Source: Linnemannia hyalina (lineage: Eukaryota > Mortierellomycota > Mortierellomycetes > Mortierellales > Mortierellaceae). Taken from it: 64,000 nt of DNA. The notes under the pieces were generated by a model. That model worked only from the letters and a program-made list of their open reading frames with translations, was not told where the DNA came from and ran no database searches. Made by a program: the position numbers and the translations under genes. The stretch is taken from positions 1,736,001 to 1,800,000 of the forward strand of contig JAHRHY010000008.1 in NCBI GenBank assembly GCA_019671135.1. Reading direction: 5' to 3'. This document shows positions 46,168 to 55,017 of this stretch, in pieces. Every line of letters starts with the position of its first letter. The stretch's first letter is position 1.

Positions 46168-47532
46168 TCAAACGTTGCGAAATTTCTCTAACAGAGCCGC
46201 CAAGCGGGAACACAGAGGATTCAGAGGAATGAACTCGCGAAAATGATTGAACGTGCCAAGGTAACGACGAATGCCCTTGGCATTGGTGGGCGGAGTCCAA
46301 TTCCTTGAATTCGAGAACCTTTTAGTGTTTACTCTACGACCGTATTCACTAACAATGAACCCTAACACCCCAATATGTGTGTGGAGAAAGTGACATTTGT
46401 CTCGGTTGATAATAAAGTTATTGTAAGTGAGGACCTGGATGAGTGCTTTGGCATTTTCTAGGGTCTCATCGAACGAGTCACCCCAACCAATAATGTCATC
46501 AATGTATGGCCTACAAAACAACTATGGTCCAAGAAGTGTGGATATGCCTCGTTGAATGACGCTTGTCAATGGTTTGAGTCCAAATGGAGCTCGCGCGAAC
46601 ATGTATTGCTTTCTTTGGTGAGTAAAAGCAGTTAGCGGTTGACTCTCTGGTTCTACTGCCACACGATGATACGCCTGTGATAAGATAACTGTGAAAAGGT
46701 ACTTGTGACATGCAGCTTGGTTGATAACATCGGATACCTTGGGCAAGGGGAATGTATCAACGTCAACAAGCTGATCGTTCAGAATGACAGGGGAGAGGCA
46801 CACTCGTACTTTTTCTGAACCATCTGGCAACACTTTTGTTGTAACAGTAAGAGAGTTGTTGTAAGGATTTCCTGGAGGAGCATCCACAATAAGACCTATT
46901 TCATACCAAGTTTTTACGGTGTCATTGATAGCATCTCTTTGAGCACGATATAAAAAATTACGAGGCTTATCATTGACAATGCAGCCAGGTTTTACCCGAA
47001 GCTTAACGTACATCAGTTCCTTTGGGCAGTGACTGCAAGGATCGATTTTTGAATTTTTTTCGGGCAAGGGCCCTAATTCTCGGATAAACTTTTCTCTTAA
47101 TGAGAGTAGTTCTGCATCGTCCTTCTCTCCCTCCAATAAAGTGTCATCGTCTGTTGGGAAGATGGCAGGAATGGGGCCAATCAATGGAACATCCAAAGGA
47201 GTAGACATCAAGGTTTGCATTGTAAGTCTAAATCCTACTTTATTGAAGTAATCTTCGCCGACTAAAACCGCCTTGTCATTCAGGTCGGCTACGTCTACTC
47301 GCTCACAGATGGAGTGGCCATTGCAAGATAAGGTGATTGGCTCAATTGTCCTTTCACGTTGTATCTGTTGCGAGCCGATGGCCATCACAACAACTGCATC
47401 TATCTTGTCATAAGCAATTGAAAGAGTACGAGCAAAAGATCGATCAATAATGGCGATATCAGCGCCAGTGTTTATCATACCAATAGTGGTATGACCATTG
47501 ATAGAAACGTGGACTGCAGCAGAATCATTTTG
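46168..47532 (-). pseudogene. chromovirus protease and reverse transcriptase
   Basis: The protease signature reads MINTGADIAIID, where the catalytic Asp of DTGA/DSGA is replaced by Asn. RT motifs follow: VKPGCIVNDKPRNFLYRAQ, NPYNNSLTVTTKVLPDGS, VRVC-LSPV-LN, VDTFPLPKVSDVI, FTVILSQAYH and FARAPFGLKPL. After an in-frame TAG come YIDDIIGW (the active-site YIDD) and HFLHTHIGVLGFIVSEYG. The SQAY and LSPV forms (usually DLKSGY/D-Y-R-LN) show lost catalytic Asp residues, confirming decay. Confidence 0.9.
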
Positions 47533-48030
47533 GCGGCCTCTCCATGTGCAAAGGATATAAAAAGGCATATACAAAATATCCAAAGCCCAAGGAATACAGT
47601 GTTGACTTCCATAGCTGATGTATCTCTTCACAGTCGGCAATAGAACATGAAATAAAATAGCCACAGACAGCACATGTTTTTTTAAAATGTAATCTCTCCT
47701 CTGTATTTCACGACAAAGATACAGTTGAGAGTATTTGCGCTTTAGATGATCACATACAAGAAGTACTCCCCTTAATCTCGCAGTGAGGGGTACAGTTTAA
47801 TAGTAGATGGACACATTCAAGAGACTGGTGTGCGAAAAATAAGAAGACTTTGTTGTTTGGAGAATAGGTTGGTGTTTAGTAGAATAGTCTCGCAAGGGAT
47901 GTTGCAGTGGTTGTTCTACATGCTTGATATTATACATACACTCTCCTCTAATGGTCGCTGTGAATATCGTCAAGGCCTACAGAGATATAGCAAACACCAT
48001 ATGATAATTTGGACTTGAAAGGCTTCCTTG
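47533..48030 (+). repeat. left arm of long inverted repeat
   Basis: Inverse complement of 48851-49349 with scattered substitutions and few indels, e.g. the shared block tttcacgacaaagatacagt. The 62-codon frame 47830-48018 is mirrored by 48864-49052 on the other strand and is a repeat by-product, not a gene. Confidence 0.85.
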
Positions 48031-48850
48031 TTTCGCAGTAGAGTCTATGATGGCATTGACTCTACTCACAGTCGGCGGTGCATTCACATACCAGTTATCC
48101 AAGTCAGACACTTTGTTTATAGCCTCGTCTTCATCGAGGATACCCAACTCGTACAGGGGACCTGTCGAGAATCTTGACTAGAGTAAGGCAGAATTGACCT
48201 TTCTCGAGGCAGGATCAGGTGGAGGTGTGGGAAACAGAAGATGTAATGATCAGGAAGTCAGAGGTGAGTTTCAAAGGCAGAGACGTAGTGTTATTTAAGT
48301 TACTAGGTAAGGATCAAACTATTTGGGATATTGCTGGCTATACACGTGTGTGAAAGAGCGGTTATAAGTAAATAAAGGGATGGTTAAGCTAAGGGCGAAG
48401 ACATCCGTGTTCTGAAATATTTCCGGGCCGATCAATGGCTATAGGGGCCAAACCATTGTTCTTAGGGGTAACCGGCCATGCCAAGAGTCGACCAATCATA
48501 CCAAGAGTCTACCGATCAGCCTTGACCCTAGTATAGGACGCGATAGGACCAGGTCCAGAAGCATTATGACCATATAAGTCATCAAAGTCATCCGCATTGC
48601 TAGCATGCTTGAGTGGAGTTACAGAGGCAATGTAACAAGGCGACTGTGTGCTTGTTTAGAAATTTTATGTGTAAATAAAGGGTGAGTTATGAACTGCAGA
48701 ACTAGACTACTCATGGACTGCTATACTATTTATATATGTGATAGAAGCCAGGATGGCTTCTAGAAGTTTCTAGGTCAGGTCAGCAAGGGAAGGATCTCGA
48801 AACTGGTTGGTCAAGGTGGGATTCGATCCATGGCCTGTATGTGACCACCA

Positions 48851-49349
48851 CATGGGAGGCCATTCACGTCCAAGTTATCATATGGTGTTTGTTACGTCTC
48901 TGTAGATCTCGACGATATCCATAGCGACTATGAGATGAGAATGTATATATGATACCAAGCATGTAAGACAACCATTGTAACATTTTTTGTTTAACTATCC
49001 TACTAACCACCATGATATTCTTCAAACAACAAAGTCTTCTTATTTTTTGCACACCAATCTCTTGAATGTCTCCATCTACTATTAAACTGTACTCATCACT
49101 GCGAGATTAAGGGGAGTAGTCCTTGTATGTGATCATCTAAAGCACCTATACTCTCAACTGTATCTTTGTCGTGAAATACAAGGGAGAGATTACATTTTAA
49201 AAAATCTTGTGCTGTCTATTGCTATTTTATTCCGTGTTCTGTTGCCCACTATAAAGAGATATGTCAGCTATGGAAGTCAACACTCCGTTCCTTGGGCTTT
49301 GGATATTTTTTATATGCCTTTTTATATCCTCTGCACATGAAGGGGCCGC
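48851..49349 (-). repeat. right arm of long inverted repeat
   Basis: Mate of 47533-48030. The arms diverge by point changes spread along their length, so the element is not a very recent insertion. Confidence 0.85.
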
Positions 49350-50124
49350 ATGACAGTCATATCAGAGTGGATACTCTGACAGGCAACCATATCGACTTTG
49401 GCCTGCTTGTGAAAACTACCAGGGGTCGGAGCTTTGTTGAGCGTGGCGCTCGGCTTCAGAAAATCCGGTAGCAGCAACATCTTGCCCGTTCTGTTTTCGC
49501 TGAAGCTTGCAGAAATGACAGAATTTCTTTTTGGAATGGTCTGGACCGGGGTTGGCACTTGAATGAGCCGTCGAAGAGTGATGGGTGTTTTTAGCACCAT
49601 TATTCGACATGTCCAAACGAGGACGCTTGAACCCACGTTCGCTACCCATTTTAGCCGTATTGCCTGGCTGGGTAGCAGAAGAGAACTTGTGCCGAGACTC
49701 TGCCTGGATTTGAGGCGATGGGCGATAGCCCGAGGAGCGAGGGCCATAAGGCGAGTTGACTTGATTGCTAAGGTAGCTGAGGAGAACATCAAGAGAGGGA
49801 ATATTCTTGATGTCGCCGAAGTGATCCTTTACATGTTGGTAGCGGATACGGGAGCGCGAGCGACAGGACGCGTGTAGGAGGCAGGAGCATGGTACTGGGG
49901 GGACTGGGAAACCGCAGAAGCGGGACCATGCGAGGCAGCCTCGAAATCGAAGTAGTCCCTTCAGGGAAAGTCGTCTGCACCTCTTGGCGGAGCCGGTGGG
50001 GTCTCTGGAGTGGGCTGGCGAGGAGGAGGCACCTCCTCTTCGTCAGGCTCATACAGTAGAAGTCAGGCACCACTGGCGGCGGAGCATGCAAGTCGACAGG
50101 CAAATCCGGCTGTGGGGGCATCAT
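49350..50124 (-). pseudogene. gag-like region of the chromovirus
   Basis: Coding pieces in shifting frames: a Pro-rich part near 50000-50120, then LSYLSNQVNSPYGPRSSGY, and a zinc-knuckle-like KKFCHFCKLQRKQNGQDV near 49480-49540. The position immediately upstream (in transcription sense) of the inserted element and the protease fits a gag C-terminus. Only the Cys pair of the knuckle is clear. Assignment is mainly by context. Confidence 0.5.
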
Positions 50125-52582
50125 AGGGAGGTTGTCAGGTGAGTCAGGTAGCGGAATGCAACACCAGGAGTGAAAGATTCCCGGCCAAGTAATAGTGATG
50201 ATGCTCCTTGAAGATGATCCTGCATCTTACGGGCGAGCGGAGCGAGAACAGTACTAGAGTAGTTCCAAGGTGACAGGCAATGAGGGAACCGGCGGTACTC
50301 TGGTGCCGAGCATTACTTCTTGAGAGATGGGCTAGGAGCTTAAATTGCTCTTATATTCGACAGGTCTGTAAGTAGAAAGAAAGGAAATTTTACGCGAGCC
50401 AAGAATGAAAGAGAAAAAATCGACGTGCATGAGTCATGGTTCCGTTCATATTTGCAAAACAAAAGAAATTGTAAAAGGAATTTACTTGCATACCTCACAC
50501 TGCAACCAGACGTCTAAGCTTATTTGTCCCTGTGCCTTGTTGAAGTCCAGGCGGATGTACAAATATTTTCTCGTAGAGGGCGCGCACGAGTTTGTTCCTG
50601 AACTGAACTGGTGACAGCTACCCGCATGGGGTGGTGTAAAGAACCTGCCGCTTTGTACTCAAAGTGGCTATATCGACGGTCGAAGATTCGTTCCGAGGTA
50701 TCAGCTCGAATTGCAATGAGACTTGTCGGAGAGTCTATCAAGGGCTTTTGGCAATATACCCTGGAGTTGTTGATTTGTCGTCTGTGCCTGGCCTCCATCC
50801 TGGCTTGCTTTTCCTGAAGGGTTGGAGCTGCGATTGAAAGTCGAGAATGGCAAATGATTGCTGGGTGCTGAAAATAGAAAATGGATGAGAGGAGTGTATG
50901 TGCTAGTGTGGTTCTTGTGATAAGAGGTTAAAGGAGCACATTGTGTGTCTTATAAATGAGAGTGACAGAAGAGAAGAGATAGAGGAAAGAGAGTAGAGTG
51001 GGGGCCATGGCCAACGTCCCCAACCGTGGGGACGGAGAGGACCGAGGGATGACCAAAATGGCCTCCTTCAGCGGTGGGTGTGGGAAGAAATAATAGAAGG
51101 GTAGAAATAGAAAGCAAGGGGAGAGCAATCTTTTCTACGCATGTCTGTCGCCTGTCGATTTGCATGGGTGCACAGGTTCAATCAAAAACTCAGCCGTCCC
51201 CTATTGCTCACAATTCAGTACATTCTGCGCGGGTATCATCATAAACGTAATTTTTTTTTCCTTCCATCTCCACCGATTTCGTTGCCCGACTGTTATCGAC
51301 CGTTGCATATTGTGGATGATTTTTTCCCTCTTCAATGTTCCCTCGTCCGTACCTGATATTACTTCGTCTTCTCTCTTCGTCTCCTTTTTCACACAAAAAA
51401 TCCTCCAAAAGCAAGGTGTAATGCGTTTTGATTTCTAGACTCATTTTTATTTGCATCAACAACAGTGATCAAAGAAAGTAATGCGAGGAGACCATCCAAC
51501 CAGCCAACGACACCGTCGCCCCAATTAAGCACCTAAGACTAGAGTTTGCGATATATGGGCAGAAAAAGCCGATATTGTTCCCTCTCTGGTGCTACCACTG
51601 CGCGTTTAAGGCACTGAAAGCTGCGACCTTCAGGAGTCTTGACGGGAACGACATATCTCTATAACGAGCGTGGCATCTGGACGGCTTAAACAATCCTTCG
51701 AGCAAATGGAGTCCGATGTGCAACCATCTGAAGAGGGACGATAGATGCCCACCAGTAGGTTTTCGGGAATCGTCTCGAGGGTCTGGTTGAGCGTGAACTT
51801 GTGCGGTGACTGGGCAAATATAGGAACGTCGGCGATAGAAGTTGGTGTAGCCAAAGGTTTCCTTCACGTGAAAAAAGTGGAGAGGTGGAGGGCTGGTAAA
51901 TGAGTGCTGGTAATGGCCACCACCATACATGACATCATGTGTAATGTGTAATGTGTAGTGTGTAGTGAGAAGCATAAAGCTGGAAAAAAAGGTGAGAAGG
52001 GATCACAATAGGCAATTCAACCCTGCGATGAGTTGAAAAAAAAAAAAAAAAAATGGGTAGAGCGTGGATAACAATGAAGAAAAAAAATAAAGTGGAGGTC
52101 GGTGCAAAACGTCAACAGGTTGCAGGGATTGATTTTGGTGTGCTGAGACGAACGGTGATGATCCTCGCTCTCGCTCTAGGTCACTCCATGGTTTCAAAGG
52201 CAGAGGACGATGGATGGAGGGTTTTTGAAATATTGGTGGGAAGACGAGTGTTGAGTCTTGAGTGTTGTGCACTGAGGAGAAAGAAGAGAAGAGGAAAAAG
52301 AGATGTGAATGCATCTTTTTGTATTTGTTGAACAAAATCATGTAAATCATGAGCTACCTTTTCTCCTCAAATCGGAATCCACTTACGTCGAATTCAGTTT
52401 TACACCATCATCTTTGAACCACCAGCTCTGTACGAACTTGGTCATATTTCCCCGATGAAAAATAAGTTGCATGAACGTCCCAATTAGATTAAAGGTTGCG
52501 AAGGGAAAAAGAACGCTTCCACGCGCGAACTTTCGATCCAGGCACAGCAAAAAGAGTGGTAATGAAAATCGCAAAAGATAAT
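50125..52582. other. decayed or intergenic sequence between chromovirus and tRNA-Leu
   Basis: 50125-50850 may be further gag or 5' region of the retrotransposon, but frames are broken. A minus-strand frame at 51854-51630 (starts MATPTSIADVPIFAQ, with KFTLNQTLETIPENLLVGIY) has good composition but no recognised homologue. 52030-52048 is an A17-type run. Nothing else can be supported. Confidence 0.35.
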
Positions 52583-52664
52583 GGTAGAAGTGGGATTTGA
52601 ACCCACGCCTCTCTCGAGACCGCAACTTGAGTGCGGCGCCTTAGACCAACTCGGCCATCCTACC
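52583..52664 (-). tRNA. tRNA-Leu (anticodon CAA)
   Basis: 82 bp, no intron. The 5' GGTAGGA pairs with the 3' TTCTACC (one G-U). The D-arm/A-box is TGGCCGAGTTGG. The anticodon stem CCGCA/TGCGG encloses the loop CTCAAGT, so the anticodon is CAA, reading UUG. A long variable arm (TCTCGAGAGAG, class II) is as expected for Leu. The T-arm/B-box is GGGTTCAAATCCC. All elements are intact, so it should be transcribed by RNA polymerase III. Confidence 0.97.
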
Positions 52665-52782
52665 AGATGAAAGTGTCGTGAATTGCCACCCCTATATTCA
52701 CCACTTTCCCTTTTTTCTTCTTTCCCACTACTTTCCTTCCTTTCCCTTCTTTTTTGCTCTCTTTGTTTGCGTTTTCCCTTTT

Positions 52783-52794
52783 ACCCGCAAACGC
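52783..52794. repeat. target-site duplication, left copy
   Basis: ACCCGCAAACGC, identical to 53713-53724 after the poly-A of the LINE; a typical 12-bp LINE duplication. Confidence 0.85.
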
Positions 52795-53712
52795 ATCACG
52801 TCTGGAAATGCCCTTCGGCAGCTGAGACCACCACTGAGATCTGGAAGGAGGCCATGGGCAAGATTAATGAGTGGGGTGTGCAGGCGACAAACAGCTACAA
52901 CGCAGCCAGGAAGCGGGAATACAAACGCGCGGTGGACAGAGGTCGTCAGGTACCGAGGCCAGTACCCATACACTGGTGGCCCCCTTCGGATGCAGATCAT
53001 GTACGAGGATTTTCCTCCATCGGTGGAGCTCGAGCCGTGCACAGCGGTAGTCCAGCTCTCGATCGAGACGAGAAACCGATGTGGAATGTGTCGGATCTCC
53101 TCCGCGGCATCACCCCCTTGAGCATGTTGACTGAATGGTCCGCGGTCTTCCGGACCCCAATGTCCATCGCCAAGACAGTCCTTCACAAGTTTGTTGGCTA
53201 CCTGGAGGCGCAGGCCTCGGAGCTGATCTGGAAACCTCGGTGCTCCGCGACGATCGCGTGGGAACAAAGCCAGGGCATCTCTGCCAAGGACAAGACATCC
53301 AAGTACACAGGCCCCCGAGGTGACTGGAGTCAAGGATACGGTTACATTACGCACGATGGTTTCTGTCCGTGTGGCGCTTCGCTAGCCACACATTGTGAAG
53401 GAAGGTGCCCTGGAGCGACCAAGGACCCACGCGCTGCTGACGAGCGTTTGTTGGAGAGTTTGTTAGGAAGGAGGAGGTTATTAATGATGGAGAGGATGGG
53501 AAGAATCCCCTTCATTCGTATCTAGTTTTATTTTCTTCCGTTTAAGCTGTGAAGAGCAGCGACAATTGTTGCGCAGAGCCAGGTTCTGGACCGGACTGCG
53601 ACTGGTGGATGGTGCACTGAAGAGTTTGGTCTGTAGTTCCCTTTTACTTCCAAATAACTTCTCTATGCTGTTTGTTAGAGAAATAAAATTGTGTACGAAA
53701 AAAAAAAAAAAA
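52795..53712 (+). mobile_element. 5'-truncated LINE (non-LTR retrotransposon), 3' end with poly-A
   Basis: The insert between the 12-bp duplications starts within the C-terminal coding part of a LINE reverse transcriptase: HVWKCPSAAETTTEIWKEA (a zf-RVT-like HxxxC end), LLRGITPLSMLTEW, YGYITHDGFCPCGAS and a stop at 53523-53525. A 3' UTR and an A16 tail (53698-53713) follow. The same 3' end recurs at 54555-55017, confirming a repeat family. RT catalytic motifs are absent because of 5' truncation. Insertion lies 130 bp from the 5' end of tRNA-Leu. The open frame upstream of 52795 is host sequence read through by chance. Confidence 0.88.
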
Positions 53713-53724
53713 ACCCGCAAACGC
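53713..53724. repeat. target-site duplication, right copy
   Basis: ACCCGCAAACGC directly after the LINE poly-A; matches 52783-52794. Confidence 0.85.
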
Positions 53725-54539
53725 GACTCCTACCTCTTTTACACTTTCGTTTACACCTTTCCCCTTTGTTGATGACAACTATCGTCGCCCCGCTCGCTCT
53801 CAACACCCAGTGACACAAGGAGCCATCGCCCCGAGTCACTTTTATTATTTCCTCTTCTTGTCTTTTATGTTGTTCATCCCTTTGACAAAGACCCTCTTTG
53901 TCAAAGGCCCTTTCTTTGTTGTTGATGGCCCCTTCCTACTTCCTTTCGTTGTTCATCAAGTTGTTAACTCTTACACCAGTTAGTAGTAGCTCCCCCGGGC
54001 CATCTCTTTTTTTACGTCTTCATCTTATTCTCTTTCATTCAGTGACCCCACAAGTAGTAGTTTAGCGACCTTAGTCAGATAGTATAAAAGGACACCTGGA
54101 ATGGATGATTGAACAGTATCTTCCCCCCACTGTTAATCATACCATTCTAGGTAAGTTCCTCTCCCCCTCCCCTGTCAACGGCTGTTCTCGTTGTCCGAAC
54201 AGCCACTAAATAAAGATCTTCCCCCCACTGTTAATCATACCATTCTAGGTTGAGAACCTCGAACCCGTTGTCCCCTTTTTGCGCCGAAGATCCGCATTCA
54301 TTCCCCTGTCGTCCCTGAGCGTGATCTAGTTGAGATCACTTCCTCTTCCTCTTCCTCTTCCTCCACTTCTTTGCCAGTCTAGTTGAGACTGCGTGGTATC
54401 TCCTGCAGACGTTGCTCGAGGCCCCCACAAAAGTACGTTTTTTCAGTACATACTTGTTCTCTTGGAAATTAGTCACAAAATTGGTGGCGTGTCACGTGCT
54501 ACCAAAGTCAACCAAAAAAAAAAAAAAAAAAAAAAAAAA
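53725..54539 (+). repeat. possible retroelement remnant with TATA, 35-bp direct repeat and A26 tail
   Basis: The stretch holds TATAAAA at 54083-54089, a perfect 35-bp direct repeat (54118-54152 and 54216-54250, core ttccccccactgttaat), an AATAAA-like taaataaag between them, and ends in an A run at 54514-54538. gcgact occurs on both sides (near 53723 and 54541), perhaps a short target duplication. No coding sequence. It could be an LTR fragment or a SINE-like retroposon; family unknown. Confidence 0.5.
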
Positions 54540-54554
54540 GCGCGACTGAGCGTT

Positions 54555-55017
54555 GTGCTCCGCGACGATCGCGTGGGAGCAGACCCAGGGTATCTCTGCC
54601 AAGGACAAGGCATCCAAGTACACAGGCCCCCGAGGTGACTGGAGTCGAGGATACGATTACATCACACACGATAGTTTCTGCCCATGTGGCACTTCGATAG
54701 CCACACATGAGGATGAAACCTGAACTGGAGCGACCAAGGATTCACGCGCTGCTGATGAGCGGTTCTTGGAGAGTTGTTGGGGAGGAGGAATTATCAATGA
54801 TGGAGAGGATGGGGAGAATCCCTTTTATTCGCATCTAATTTTATTTTGTCGTCCGTTTAAGCTGTAAAGAGAGGCGACAGCTGTTGTACAGAGCCAGGTT
54901 CCGAACCGGGCTACAACTGGTGAATGTCGCACTGAAGAGGTTTGGTCTGTAGCCATTTTACTTCCAAATGCCGTATTTGTGTTGTTTGCAGAGAAATACA
55001 TTTGTGTCCAAAAAAAT
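54555..55017 (+). mobile_element. second LINE 3'-end fragment
   Basis: Aligns with 53240-53700 of the first LINE: tgctccgcgacgatcgcgtg, ggcccccgaggtgactgg, and the same 3' UTR (gagccaggttc...). Small changes introduce a stop (CCTGAACTGG near 54718), so it is an older or separately truncated copy. It ends with only seven A residues (55010-55016). Confidence 0.85.

Larger units (their letters stand above)
47533..49349. mobile_element. 1.8-kb element with ~500-bp terminal inverted repeats inside the chromovirus
   Basis: 47533-48030 and 48851-49349 are inverted copies of each other with roughly 85-90% identity by eye. Outer ends are GCGGCCTCTCCATGTGC and, inverted, GCGGCCCCTTCATGTGC. The central 820 bp (48031-48850) has no open frame longer than 60 codons and no recognised protein. 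Long inverted arms without coding capacity fit a non-autonomous foldback or Mutator-like element. No target duplication is obvious next to the ends. Identity falls off sharply at both outer borders, exactly where gag and protease homology begin. Confidence 0.75.
44192..50124 (-). mobile_element. decayed Ty3/Gypsy chromovirus retrotransposon, interrupted by another element
   Basis: On the minus strand the order is gag-like (50124-49350), protease-RT (47532-46168), RNase H (46140-45563), integrase (45479 to about 44390) and a chromodomain (to 44192). PR-RT-RH-IN order with a C-terminal chromodomain defines Ty3/Gypsy chromoviruses. Frameshifts and in-frame stops (for example TAG at 46522-46524 just before YIDD, TGA at about 46167) show it is dead as an autonomous element. 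A 1.8-kb inverted-repeat element separates gag from protease. Flanking LTRs could not be found by eye, so the outer borders are uncertain. Confidence 0.9.

Noticed and set aside
47830..49052. Two 62-aa proteins starting MRKIRRLCC and MQKIRRLCC on opposite strands
   Set aside because: They are mirror copies in the inverted-repeat arms; no independent coding evidence.
52683..52794. Hydrophobic N-terminus (signal-peptide-like) of the 280-codon ORF at 52683-53525
   Set aside because: It lies upstream of the target duplication; the ORF runs by chance from host T-rich DNA into the LINE.
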